This document shows, piece after piece, positions 7,747 to 16,491 of a DNA stretch of 64,000 nucleotides (position 1 is its first letter; every line of letters starts with the position of its first letter). Source of the DNA: CBDFHF01 sp965247565 (GTDB taxonomy: Bacteria; Pseudomonadota; Gammaproteobacteria; Methylococcales; Methylomonadaceae); contig CBDFHF010000003.1 of the NCBI GenBank assembly GCA_965247565.1, forward strand, positions 1,550,001 to 1,614,000. The letters run 5' to 3'. The notes beneath the pieces were generated by a model, which was not told where the DNA came from, ran no database searches, and saw only the letters and a list, made by a program, of their open reading frames with translations. A program made the position numbers and the translations under genes.

Positions 7747-8013
7747 TTGAAACGAATTTTTGTAGGAAACTTACCTAGCGACGCCACTGAAGCCTCTGTG
7801 CAAGCTTTATTCTCTGATTTTGGCACTGTTCGCTCCATTCAGCTTGTATCGGATATCTTTAGCGGAAAATGTCGAGGATTTGGCTTTATTGGCATGGAAG
7901 GCCATGAAGCAAGAGCGGCTATTGCAGCGTTAGATGGAAATCTGTATTGCGGTAAACCGTTAAAGGTAAAATTTGAAGAGCCTGCTGCTGGACGCAATGG
8001 CCGTCGACATTAA
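7747..8013 (+). CDS. RRM-domain RNA-binding protein
   Basis: 88-residue single RNA-recognition-motif protein. RNP2 is IFVGNL (near residue 4) and RNP1 is CRGFGFI (near residue 39); aromatic residues in these bind RNA. A short basic tail GRNGRRH follows the domain. The start appears to be TTG at 7747, preceded by an AGGA at 7735-7738; the ATG at 7740 is out of frame. Small bacterial RRM proteins of this kind are common in cyanobacteria and some proteobacteria, but their targets are mostly unknown. It lies about 100 bases after the cold-shock gene. Confidence 0.88.
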   Translation: MKRIFVGNLPSDATEASVQALFSDFGTVRSIQLVSDIFSGKCRGFGFIGMEGHEARAAIAALDGNLYCGKPLKVKFEEPAAGRNGRRH

Positions 8014-8074
8014 AAGCTGAGCAAAAAGGATTTTTTCCATAGCCACTTTTTTTGATTATCTACAGTTTTTAGGT

Positions 8075-8101
8075 GTTGGACGAAGATAAATATCGTCCAA
8101 C
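8075..8101. terminator. Stem-loop between convergent RRM and GH17 genes
   Basis: GTTGGACGA (8075-8083) and TCGTCCAAC (8093-8101) form a perfect 9-bp stem around AGATAAATA. It lies between two convergent genes, 62 bases after one stop and 30 bases from the other, so a shared transcript end is likely. Neither side has a strong T run. Confidence 0.6.
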
Positions 8102-8130
8102 CCTCAAGTCAATGTCATATTTTTCCACGT

Positions 8131-9819
8131 TCAAACAACATTCTTACCCTTTGATTTGTTAAACCAAAGCAGCACAGCAAGAACAAGTAAATAAAGCAGC
8201 CATTCCAGTAATTGTTTGTTACTTAATGTGTAGACTATTGACCAGCGCAAACGCAACATTACATCAGGGTAAGATTGGATAAAATCGCGGCCAACCATAA
8301 ATGCAAGCGTTTCCCCAATAATAAGATCAATGGCCATAAAAACCAGCAACACAGCTGATCTTTTATGCCATGGATTGTGGCCTGATGCTTTCCCCAATAC
8401 CGCATTCAAATCTACCGTTCTGTTAGAAGTAAAGAAGTGAACAAACATTAAAACGACAATACCGGCAATGGGAACGTAAGTGGCTACCGATGGAAAACTT
8501 AAATACCTTCCGTTGATCGCTAGGCCGAGTGTTTTATACAGCGCAAATGCAACAACGACAAAATACAAAGTATGCAATGTCTCACCTAGTTGTGGTTTGG
8601 CGACTTTTTGTGCCAGCAAATCGTAAGTACGTTGTAGTATGAAGCCGCCAATAGCGATATTAAAACCAACCACAAGCAATGTTTCCAAACGTTGCCAATC
8701 AGTATAACTGACGTACCACAAGTGATTGATTTGGGTAATTAGCAATGAAGTTAGTAACTGCGTGGATAGCAGGAAAACCGCCACACGACTATTGCTTAAT
8801 CTAGCCAAATGCTTCCAAAAACTGGCAGTGATTGCCAGGAATAGTAGTGTTGAATACAGCAGCAATTTAAACCACTCCGGGTTTTCATAGACTTTGCCAG
8901 TTAAAGGAAATACTTCTTTTCTATCGACAGAATAAAGCCCCCAATTTGCGCCTACTACGCCCTCCAACTCGCTTTTCCAGGATTGGTTAATCGCCTCTAC
9001 GATATTGCAGTCAAAGCCGTTTTCGTTAGCTACTTTAATTAAGCCACGAATAAATTTGGCTTCGTTAACCACCCCGGGCACCGCCCAGCCGCGTTGTTTC
9101 CCGTGGCTGGGCCAACCAGATTCACCTATTAAAATGGCTTTTCCAGGGGCAACGTTATCTGCTTCTTTACGCACATGTTTGTAAATTCGTTCGATATGGG
9201 CTGGCGCATCTTTAACCGCAATGGGTTCGTCCTCCCAGTATGGCAAAATATGGATTGTAATGAAGTCAACCTCTTTAATAAGTTGCGGATTTTTCATGTA
9301 CATAGACCAAACATCCGCATAGGAAACTGGCTGCTTAATGGCACTCTTTACTTCGCGTAGGTAAGTGATAATTTCATCAACTTTCATCTCACCGCGTAGA
9401 AGTACCTCATTACCGACAATAACTCTCTTAATAACATCAGGGTGTGCATTGGCAGCTTTTATTAGCGTATCGACTTCCTTGCGGGTATCGGCATTCACAG
9501 TGCCTAGCCAAGCACCTTGAATCATTTCCAATCCGTATTTTTTAGCCAAAGCTGGTATTGCCGGCATATTGCCTTCGGCACTGGCATAAGTTCGAATAGT
9601 GCGGGTTTTTTGTGCCATTAACTGCAAATCAGCTTCGATTTCTGCCACTGATGGAAACTTCTCCTCAAGAGGACTTTGGCCTTCTCGATATGGAGCAAAA
9701 GATAAACTGTTGAGTTTGCCGTTGGGTACATCCTGCCCAGCATCCTGAGGTAAATTGGTTAACCAAGTGAAAGCAGTATTGAGCAAAATAACTAAAACAG
9801 ATAGCGAGAGAATTTTCAT
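8131..9819 (-). CDS. Membrane-anchored GH17-type beta-1,3-glucanase/glucanosyltransferase-like protein
   Basis: 562 residues from the ATG at 9819 (MKILSLSVLVILLNTAFTWL), which gives an N-terminal signal anchor. Residues about 35-320 form a GH17-like barrel: VGNEVLLRG carries the likely acid/base E138 and IGESGWPSHG the likely nucleophile E233. Residues about 335-560 contain about six hydrophobic helices. GH17 enzymes cut or transfer beta-1,3-glucan; bacterial GH17 proteins with membrane regions are linked to cyclic or periplasmic glucan remodelling. The frame extends to a TTG at 9867, but the extra 16 residues would place a polar stretch before the signal. No glucan synthase gene is adjacent. 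Confidence 0.78.
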   Translation of the reverse strand: MKILSLSVLVILLNTAFTWLTNLPQDAGQDVPNGKLNSLSFAPYREGQSPLEEKFPSVAEIEADLQLMAQKTRTIRTYASAEGNMPAIPALAKKYGLEMIQGAWLGTVNADTRKEVDTLIKAANAHPDVIKRVIVGNEVLLRGEMKVDEIITYLREVKSAIKQPVSYADVWSMYMKNPQLIKEVDFITIHILPYWEDEPIAVKDAPAHIERIYKHVRKEADNVAPGKAILIGESGWPSHGKQRGWAVPGVVNEAKFIRGLIKVANENGFDCNIVEAINQSWKSELEGVVGANWGLYSVDRKEVFPLTGKVYENPEWFKLLLYSTLLFLAITASFWKHLARLSNSRVAVFLLSTQLLTSLLITQINHLWYVSYTDWQRLETLLVVGFNIAIGGFILQRTYDLLAQKVAKPQLGETLHTLYFVVVAFALYKTLGLAINGRYLSFPSVATYVPIAGIVVLMFVHFFTSNRTVDLNAVLGKASGHNPWHKRSAVLLVFMAIDLIIGETLAFMVGRDFIQSYPDVMLRLRWSIVYTLSNKQLLEWLLYLLVLAVLLWFNKSKGKNVV

Positions 9820-10158
9820 GGATAGCGAAAGAGTATGCGGGTGGCCGTTTGGAAGGGCGGATTCCAATAGAGAGCCGAATTATACAACTAACAGGATATT
9901 TTTTTTAAAGCATTGGCTTTTTGAAGATGTAATAAGGTAATTTGCTTGCTGTTCCGTGATCACTCTTTGGGATTTTACGCTTACAGCCTTGTGTTTATGT
10001 TACTGAGCAATCTAAGTGAATCCATTCTTTTATTTAAATAAGCTTTGGTGTTTTAAAAATAAGCGGTTACATGGTTTTATTCACAGACTCATTAATTAAT
10101 TAACAATAAGATATTTTTAGCTTATTATCCCGGCCAAGTTAATTGATCATTTCTTGAT
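9820..10158. other. Intergenic region between divergent genes
   Basis: 339 AT-rich bases between the GH17 gene and the four-TM protein gene. ATTAATTAATTAAC at about 10091-10104 is a short simple-sequence stretch. It presumably holds both promoters, but I see no convincing -35/-10 pair, hairpin, RNA or small gene. Confidence 0.5.
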
Positions 10159-11418
10159 ATGAAAAACAGTGCTTTCATACAAATTAAAAATTTAGATTTT
10201 GGCCATGTAATTAGCCGGTTGCAGTCGCTATTTATTGGGCTTCTGCGTATATGGACTATTCCTATCGTTTTATTATTGAGTGTGGCTTCCGGTTTTACTA
10301 CTTATTATGGATTGTCCAACTTTATTACCCCATGGATTGCTTTAGTTATTACCATCGCCATTCAGTCGATCATTGTGATCTGTTCTTTGGAGCTTGCCGG
10401 GATTCACTGGAAGGCGAATAAAATAAGGTATCTATCGGTTGTTGTTTCATTACTTATTGCAATAACCGCGTCTATAACTTTTTCTTACTTTAAGTTTTAT
10501 GAGGTTTCCGAGCACGAAAATCTGCACATTAGCCGTCTAACCAGCTTAAAATCAGAGATCAAAAAATATTTGGATGACGTTACCTTCATAAAAAATCAAG
10601 TTTTAGAGAAACAAAGGCAAGAGTTGGCAAATGCGGCTAGAGATGTTTCGCAAGCATATTTTGGCACACATCCGGATATTGCCACTCAATACAGGAATGA
10701 AGTCGGTGAGGGGCCGTTTTGGAAACATTTCAAGCAGATTCATGCTGACAAAAAACAAGCGTTGGAACAGCTCAACAAGGAGTTAGCGGAGCTTGATAAC
10801 GGAACTCGCAATTTACAAAAAAATCTGAATGAGCTGGACGCTACGGCTACACTGGAGAGCAATTACAAAGAGTTGATTAACAATTTTCAGGATGTGCAAT
10901 TACGTGTTAATCAATTACCGGCGCTGCCTGACAAGCCATTTCCAGCGGCTCCCATGCTAATGTCCTATCAACAGTTTGTACAAGACATAAAACCGTCGTT
11001 CGCCATGTGGCAAGGTTTTTCTGCCTTTGCATTTGTATGTGCGGCAATGGTCGATTTTTTTACGGTATTGTTATCCTACCGGCTGGAGTTTACTTCACCG
11101 GGGCCTTTGAATGTACAGGAGGAGGAACTGGCTTTTGAATGTTTGCGGGAATTTTCCGAATTTAAAATTAACGAAAACGACGAGTTACAAATGATCATTG
11201 AAAAGACACCATTGGAAAAGGCGCAGAGATATTCTGACTGGTCGAGAATGTTTGCTGTTGGTTTATTATTAAATCGGGGCTTTTTGAGGAAAATTGATGA
11301 TCGCACCGTTGAGTTTGCTCCCAGTTTATATCCTTTGGTCGCAGATAAAATGGGCAAAAAACTGCGCGAGTTAAAAATCGCCCAAGCAGAATCAGCTGCA
11401 ACGAATTTCCATGAATAG
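10159..11418 (+). CDS. Four-TM membrane protein with a long central coiled coil, unknown function
   Basis: 419 residues, not recognised. Hydrophobic helices lie at about 32-55, 59-82 and 92-112, followed by a charged coiled-coil-rich region at about 120-270 (with KEIKKYLDD-like, KKQALEQLNKELAELDN and NLQKNLNELDA segments). A fourth helix at about 285-307 (SAFAFVCAAMVDFFTVLLSY) precedes a soluble C-terminal domain of about 110 residues. With the N-terminus inside, the coiled coil would face the periplasm and the C-terminal part the cytoplasm. The last 8 bases overlap the next gene, so the two are probably coupled and may act together. No catalytic motif is visible. Confidence 0.75.
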   Translation: MKNSAFIQIKNLDFGHVISRLQSLFIGLLRIWTIPIVLLLSVASGFTTYYGLSNFITPWIALVITIAIQSIIVICSLELAGIHWKANKIRYLSVVVSLLIAITASITFSYFKFYEVSEHENLHISRLTSLKSEIKKYLDDVTFIKNQVLEKQRQELANAARDVSQAYFGTHPDIATQYRNEVGEGPFWKHFKQIHADKKQALEQLNKELAELDNGTRNLQKNLNELDATATLESNYKELINNFQDVQLRVNQLPALPDKPFPAAPMLMSYQQFVQDIKPSFAMWQGFSAFAFVCAAMVDFFTVLLSYRLEFTSPGPLNVQEEELAFECLREFSEFKINENDELQMIIEKTPLEKAQRYSDWSRMFAVGLLLNRGFLRKIDDRTVEFAPSLYPLVADKMGKKLRELKIAQAESAATNFHE

Positions 11419-12556
11419 CACGCAAAAATCCTTAGAAATATCTTACACCTCTATCGATTGGGCCGCTTCTAAAGCGGCAAATACGAGCAATTGGGATCCA
11501 GGATTTGATGCCGAACGTTGTTTGGTTTGCACAAAAATTGGCCCATACCGCCGACTTTTTGAAAAACCCAATAAATTTACCAAGCGTTTTTTTCACACTT
11601 TATACCCGCTAACCATTGAGCATTGGCAGATAACGGAACAGTTAGTTTTGTATGACGGTTTTTGTACGATTGATATTGAGTTAGCGATCCGTTTTCAAGC
11701 CACGCTTGAATACATTCAAAAAACTAATGCTGAGCTACTTGAGATCAATAGTTACATAAAGTCGTTTTACGAAGACTTAGTCCGGGATAGAGTGCAGGAT
11801 ATCTTGTTGAAACTGACCGATGGTTCGTGGGTAAGTACTGGTTTAGCCGCACAGGAGCAGGATATTGAGCTGACAATCAATGAGATTTTTTTAGCGCAAG
11901 AAATTCAAGCTCATACGTTGTGCCAACTCAAACCGCATTTTGGTGCTTTTCCCGACATTAAATTTAAAGAAGAATCGGTTTATTTGATGGCCATGAAAAA
12001 AAATTTTGAACTGGTTAGCCAAAAGCAACAACAACAGTTTTTGCAACAACAGCTTCTTGAGCAACAAAAGCTAGAGCAAAAACAGCAAAGCTTGGACTTA
12101 TTGACGCGGGATCAGGAGTTAGAGTTACAGATTCAGGTGTTGCGGTCGGATAATGAAAAGAAAATTTTATTGGAAAAAGAGATGCAACAAGCAGAAATGC
12201 TAGCGATCGAAAAGCGCCTGCATGCTGAAAAAGAGAGGCATAAAACGTCTTTGTATCAATTATCTATGATTGAAACGATCAATCGTCAAGAGCAAAAAGA
12301 AGCGTTGGAGCGGCAACTAGAAATTAAGACACTCGACGAAAAACTAGCACACCAGCTTATTATCAAAGAACAGCAGCTGAATGCTAATATCAAGGCATTC
12401 GAGCTGGAAAAATCGAAATGGGCGATGGCTAAAGCTAAACTGCAGGCTGAGGAGATAAAAATGAAACAACGTCAAAAGCAATTAGAAATAGACGCAGAAT
12501 TGGCTAGTGACGCTTATTTACTCCAGCAGAAGCGTCAGTTGCAGAAACCAGTTTAA
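11411..12556 (+). CDS. Q-rich coiled-coil protein with SPFH-like N-terminus, unknown function
   Basis: 381 residues, soluble, with no signal peptide. Residues about 30-185 have a mixed alpha/beta pattern (ERCLVCTKIGPYRRLF, FCTIDIELAIRFQ, VRDRVQDIL) that resembles an SPFH/band-7 domain in layout, though I cannot confirm this. From about 195 onward it is one long helix rich in glutamine, glutamate and lysine, beginning SQKQQQQFLQQQLLEQQKLE and continuing to about residue 370. The ATG at 11411 overlaps the upstream gene by 8 bases. Together with the four-TM neighbour it could form a membrane-associated scaffold. That is inference from gene overlap and helix content. Confidence 0.72.
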   Translation: MNSTQKSLEISYTSIDWAASKAANTSNWDPGFDAERCLVCTKIGPYRRLFEKPNKFTKRFFHTLYPLTIEHWQITEQLVLYDGFCTIDIELAIRFQATLEYIQKTNAELLEINSYIKSFYEDLVRDRVQDILLKLTDGSWVSTGLAAQEQDIELTINEIFLAQEIQAHTLCQLKPHFGAFPDIKFKEESVYLMAMKKNFELVSQKQQQQFLQQQLLEQQKLEQKQQSLDLLTRDQELELQIQVLRSDNEKKILLEKEMQQAEMLAIEKRLHAEKERHKTSLYQLSMIETINRQEQKEALERQLEIKTLDEKLAHQLIIKEQQLNANIKAFELEKSKWAMAKAKLQAEEIKMKQRQKQLEIDAELASDAYLLQQKRQLQKPV

Positions 12557-12600
12557 CCAAGCTCTCCAGGTAAATTACCACCAAAAATCTCGCGGTAGCT

Positions 12601-13347
12601 TTATTTATTTAAAAGATCCAAAATTTCCCGCCAAAGTTCATTATAAGCCATGATGGCGGGTGTTTTTTTACTGAAACCTGCCAGCGGCATACGTTCTAAC
12701 CCCATGCGTTCAATATCAGTGGCAGAAGGAATGATGGTTGCTAACATATTGGGATATTGCTGACGCAGATTGACCATGGTGTCTTGGTGCATTTTTTTGC
12801 GTCGGTCAACCATGGAAAAAAAAGGTACCAGACTCGGTTTGTTGAGGTCTTTTGCGGTAAGAAACTCTTTGAGTTGATTTAACGTTCTTTGGGACAGGGT
12901 GGTCGGAATAACGGGTGACAGCAATAAGTCTGCGGCTGCAAATACGGCTTCGGATAGCAGAGAAATGTTGGGCGGACAATCTAAAAAAACGAAATCATAT
13001 TCGTCTGCTAAAGGTTTGAGTAGTTTTTTGAGTTCCCGGGTCGGTTTTTTTTGGTTATCCAGTACTAAATCCAAATTTCTAAACGAAAAGTCGGCAGGTA
13101 ATAAATCAAGGTTGGCGTAGTCTGTGCCTTTAATTAAGTCATCCAGTTCGCCCTTTTTAGATATTAAGCTTTTGCTACCTCCTTTTATTTTAGCCTTAAT
13201 GCGAAAGTAATAGCTGCTGGCACCTTGAGCGTCCAAATCCCAAACCAATGTCCTATAACCGTCTGCGGCGGCGTTAAAGGCGAGATTGACGACGCTCGAG
13301 GTTTTGCCGACACCGCCTTTAATGCTGTACAGAGCCAGTACTTTCAT
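12601..13347 (-). CDS. ParA/MinD-family ATPase
   Basis: 248-residue deviant Walker ATPase. KGGVGKTS at residues 10-17 has both signature lysines, WDLDAQGASS (D39) is switch I and FLDCPPNISLL is switch II. Such proteins form ATP-dependent dimers that position DNA, protein complexes or granules. No parB or centromere-like repeats accompany it, so chromosome or plasmid partition is unlikely to be its job. It ends 45 bases from the convergent coiled-coil gene. On its other side it starts 71 bases downstream of the PPK2 gene on the same strand, with AAGGAGATTTTT before the ATG. A role in spacing polyphosphate-related bodies is possible but unproven. Confidence 0.88.
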   Translation of the reverse strand: MKVLALYSIKGGVGKTSSVVNLAFNAAADGYRTLVWDLDAQGASSYYFRIKAKIKGGSKSLISKKGELDDLIKGTDYANLDLLPADFSFRNLDLVLDNQKKPTRELKKLLKPLADEYDFVFLDCPPNISLLSEAVFAAADLLLSPVIPTTLSQRTLNQLKEFLTAKDLNKPSLVPFFSMVDRRKKMHQDTMVNLRQQYPNMLATIIPSATDIERMGLERMPLAGFSKKTPAIMAYNELWREILDLLNK

Positions 13348-13417
13348 AAAAATCTCCTTGGACGCGCATAATAAATGACTTGAAAGTTACCCGTATCGGC
13401 TTTCGATGGCTGTTTGT

Positions 13418-14260
13418 CTATAAAGCTTTATTCATGTTAATTTCCATGCGTTTAATTTCGTTTGAACCATTTAACAAAATGGAGTTGTCGATAGTTAGGT
13501 GATCATCTGAGATTTTATCGGGATAATCGACATGCGATAAAATGTGTTTGATGCAGTTAATACGGGCTTTTTTCTTGTTGTCGGATTTTATCACAGTCCA
13601 TTCCGCATAAGGCGTATGGGTCGATAGCAGCATGGAATACTTAGCAATGGTGTATTTATCCCATAATTTTTGCGCTTCTTGATCAACGGGTGAGATTTTG
13701 TATTGCTTTAAGGGGTCGTTAATCCGTTTTTCAAAGCGTTGCGCTTGCTCCTTTTTGCTGACCGAAAAATAAAACTTAATAAAAATAATGCCGGAATTAA
13801 CCACCATTTTTTCAAATTCCGGAACTTCCCGTAGAAATTCTTTGTGTTCTGCTTCGGTACAAAAACCCATGACGGGTTCGACGCCAGCGCGGTTATACCA
13901 AGAGCGATCAAATAACACCATTTCGCCCGCTGATGGCAAATAGCTGATGTAGCGTTGAAAATACCACTGCGATCTTTCAGTGTCGGAAGGCTTTTCCAGC
14001 GCCACGACCTTGGCTCCACGAGGATTTAAATGTTCGGTAATCCGCTTAATGGTGCCCCCTTTGCCCGCAGCGTCTCGGCCTTCAAAAAGCATCAACACAC
14101 GCAGGCCTTCCTCTTTAACATGATTTTGAAATTTGAGTAGTTCGACCTGTAAGCGATGCAGCTCCTCTTCGTATTCAAGAGTTTCTTTCTTTACCCAAAT
14201 TTGTACTTTGCCATCTTTGTCGTTGTTATCTTTTGAATCGTTATTGTTTTTTTCTGCCAT
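13418..14260 (-). CDS. ppk2: Polyphosphate kinase 2
   Basis: 280-residue PPK2-family enzyme that transfers phosphate between polyphosphate and nucleotides, usually making ATP or GTP from the diphosphates. The Walker A motif GRDAAGKGG is at 61-69 and the Walker B-like DRSWYNRAGVEPVMGFC starts at 118. The lid region lies around residues 170-200 and DxxxxWDKYTIAKYSML follows. One domain and this length fit single-domain PPK2 (class I). The first 18 residues are a highly charged Asn/Asp/Lys-rich tail. It lies in a minus-strand row with the CHAD and macro-domain genes, next to the Pst operon. Confidence 0.93.
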   Translation of the reverse strand: MAEKNNNDSKDNNDKDGKVQIWVKKETLEYEEELHRLQVELLKFQNHVKEEGLRVLMLFEGRDAAGKGGTIKRITEHLNPRGAKVVALEKPSDTERSQWYFQRYISYLPSAGEMVLFDRSWYNRAGVEPVMGFCTEAEHKEFLREVPEFEKMVVNSGIIFIKFYFSVSKKEQAQRFEKRINDPLKQYKISPVDQEAQKLWDKYTIAKYSMLLSTHTPYAEWTVIKSDNKKKARINCIKHILSHVDYPDKISDDHLTIDNSILLNGSNEIKRMEINMNKAL

Positions 14261-14367
14261 AGCTGCCTCGTTACGAGTATCTGTGTTAGTTACGCTGAAA
14301 CCTTTAATCGGATTACGCTCTCATTAAATTGAATTTATTTAGGGATCATCCGATTAGGCAAGATTAA

Positions 14368-14859
14368 CTAGACGTTCGGTTCGTTAGCTTGTTGGCCTGC
14401 ATGGTATGTAACATAAACATAAACGGGTATATCCAAACCTCCGAGGTTATTTTCAATTAACGGCCAGACGTCAGCCCATTCAAGACCACCAATCCCGGTG
14501 GCAAGACGGGGCAGGGCAATCGAGGTTAGTTTTTCTTTGTTTATAATTTTTACCAATGCTTTTAGTGCATGGTTAACGTGGCTGACTGAGGCTTTGCCAA
14601 GTCGGTGATCATGACTGTCTACCCCTTCTTGAGTGATCAAATTAATAATCCGTACCGCGTTTGCTCCGCTCCATAGCCAAGCATCGCCGGGAGCCGGACT
14701 GTGTTGATGACACCAATGATGAAAATCTTTATGCATAGCCGGATATAAATCATGTAATGCAAGTGACAACCCTTTGTTCATTGGATCATTAATGCTTAAG
14801 CCATGTGCTAGCGCTTGCGCCTTGGTGAGCAAAATATCGCCTTCAACTTGATAGATCAT
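14368..14859 (-). CDS. Macro-domain (ADP-ribose-binding) protein
   Basis: 163-residue protein beginning MIYQVEGDILLTKAQALAHG. GDILLTKAQA is the first ADP-ribose loop of the macro fold, and LPRLATGIGGLEWADVWPLI carries the glycine-rich phosphate loop and the conserved tryptophan. The family binds ADP-ribose and some members remove it from proteins or DNA; the DarG-type N-terminus is a close relative, but no DarT toxin gene is adjacent. The ATG at 14859 is preceded by CAGGAGTCCACT. Its place between PPK2 and CHAD genes is unusual. The activity (hydrolase or reader) is not settled by sequence. Confidence 0.82.
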   Translation of the reverse strand: MIYQVEGDILLTKAQALAHGLSINDPMNKGLSLALHDLYPAMHKDFHHWCHQHSPAPGDAWLWSGANAVRIINLITQEGVDSHDHRLGKASVSHVNHALKALVKIINKEKLTSIALPRLATGIGGLEWADVWPLIENNLGGLDIPVYVYVTYHAGQQANEPNV

Positions 14860-14935
14860 AGTGGACTCCTGATTAAATATTAATGTTTGATAATACGCTC
14901 AACCAGGCTATGTCGCAATTGCTTTAGGGTCTTGT

Positions 14936-16435
14936 CTAAGAGATGAAAACGTCCTGAAAATGTTCTGATTTAAAAGCAGAAAATTTGGCAGCGAAATGGC
15001 CGCGTGTACCGGCCTTACGATGGTCAAGAATCTGAATTAAAACGCCCATGGCTAAAAAAGTGTTGGCGGGAAAACCCAATCCCAGCATTTCTTCGCTGAA
15101 TAGTTTTAACTGTTGCTCCTGAACTTCATAATCTTGAAAGTCACCCAATACTTCCTGTAGGTCTTTTAGGGTTTTAAGTAAGGTTTTTAACGGGTTCTCG
15201 GGATAAAGATTTTGGAAAAATTCAATCAGGTAGCGCAGTTTTTTACAAGTTTTCCTCAGAGTGTGTAAAGTTTCTGCCACCGATTGGTCGTTGATGGCGT
15301 TACCTTGTTTGATGACCCGTTTGTATACCTTCAATATTCTGCGGTTGGCCAGCTCTTTAATGGGCAGTTTAGCATTTGCCTCGGTTGGGTTTTTAGACGC
15401 GCTTGTGTTTAAGAATCGCTCCCATTCACCTAATGTCGATAAATATTTGCTGGAACGTAATTTCTTTGCCAACTGTTTTTGTGCTTGCTGTTGCTTGCCA
15501 AGCAAAAAATCATAAAGAGGGTTTAAGTCTTCGCGAATGCTTATGGGCAGACTGTCCCGGTATTGTTCAAAATTTAACAAATACACATCCAGATCGCGTG
15601 TTTTGCTGGTGATTTGTCCAAGCCATGAAAAAAAATCATTGTATTGGGTGCAAACCTTGCTGGGTAAAACGCCTTTTATCTGACTAAGTCCTGAGCGGGT
15701 TCTACGCACAGCTACCCTAAAGTCGTGTAAAAATTCGCTATCAATATGAGCAATTGTTCCTTGTTCGTTAATTCTGATGGTTTTTAACAGATGAGTGTAA
15801 ATGTACTTACTGGCAATGTCTGCGCGCAGATCCGGCGCTAGATTGATATTCAGTTTAGAGGAGTACTCTTTCGGTTTTCGGCCTTGCAGTTTTAAAGCAT
15901 TTAATAGAATGGATTGCTGAGCGGGTTTCAAACCAAGTGTATCGATGATCTCAACGAGTTGTTTGGCGGCTTTTTCATAGCCTTTTAGCGGTAGCAATAG
16001 CAAACGACTATTGAACAGGGTGTGCTTTTCCAGGATCAAGCGCAGCACAGTTTTATCGTCGTTATTGAGAATATTAACTAGGTAATGTTCATATTCTACA
16101 GTGCATGTAGCCAGTAATGTCCGAATGTCGAGAATGGGTTGCAGAATATCTCGTAATTTTCCTGCTGGGAGTGTATTGCTAAATGCCGGCATTTCTGTCA
16201 TTTCAGTAACTGCTTTGATTTGGCCTTCAAGGTCGGTTACAGTGAAAGTCGATGCAGATTTGGAGCGATTAAACTCAGCAATCATGTTGTTGCTGTATAA
16301 ACGCCAGTCAAAGCTGTCGAAGTAGGTCTTTATGGCGTATTGCCTGGATGCTACTTGCACGGGCATCATCCCGCTTAATTGGTTAATTAGTTTTTCAACG
16401 CTGATGTTTGGAGGTAATTCAAAGATTGAGGACAT
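14936..16435 (-). CDS. CYTH-like/CHAD-domain polyphosphate-associated protein
   Basis: 499 residues. The N-terminal about 200 look like a degenerate CYTH (triphosphate tunnel) domain, with TYFDSFDWRLYSNNM and TDLEGQIKAV. From about 215 to the end is a CHAD domain: helices with conserved basic residues, including EFLHDFRVAVRRTRSGL and TLRKTCKKLRYLIEFFQNLY. CHAD domains bind polyphosphate and locate to polyphosphate granules in several bacteria. The catalytic ExExK motif expected at a CYTH N-terminus is not visible, so the tunnel domain may be inactive. It is the first gene of the minus-strand row and has a candidate Pho box upstream at 16492-16509. Confidence 0.88.
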   Translation of the reverse strand: MSSIFELPPNISVEKLINQLSGMMPVQVASRQYAIKTYFDSFDWRLYSNNMIAEFNRSKSASTFTVTDLEGQIKAVTEMTEMPAFSNTLPAGKLRDILQPILDIRTLLATCTVEYEHYLVNILNNDDKTVLRLILEKHTLFNSRLLLLPLKGYEKAAKQLVEIIDTLGLKPAQQSILLNALKLQGRKPKEYSSKLNINLAPDLRADIASKYIYTHLLKTIRINEQGTIAHIDSEFLHDFRVAVRRTRSGLSQIKGVLPSKVCTQYNDFFSWLGQITSKTRDLDVYLLNFEQYRDSLPISIREDLNPLYDFLLGKQQQAQKQLAKKLRSSKYLSTLGEWERFLNTSASKNPTEANAKLPIKELANRRILKVYKRVIKQGNAINDQSVAETLHTLRKTCKKLRYLIEFFQNLYPENPLKTLLKTLKDLQEVLGDFQDYEVQEQQLKLFSEEMLGLGFPANTFLAMGVLIQILDHRKAGTRGHFAAKFSAFKSEHFQDVFIS

Positions 16436-16491
16436 AAGCTTCTACGCGTTTAAATGAGCTGACATAAGCTTTGCAAGAATAACCGGGTAGT

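Noticed and set aside
12601..13347. Chromosome or plasmid partition locus
   Set aside because: No parB gene and no centromere-like repeats were found beside the ParA gene.
14368..14859. DarG-type antitoxin of a DarTG system
   Set aside because: The macro fold fits, but no DarT toxin gene lies on either side; the neighbours are PPK2 and CHAD.
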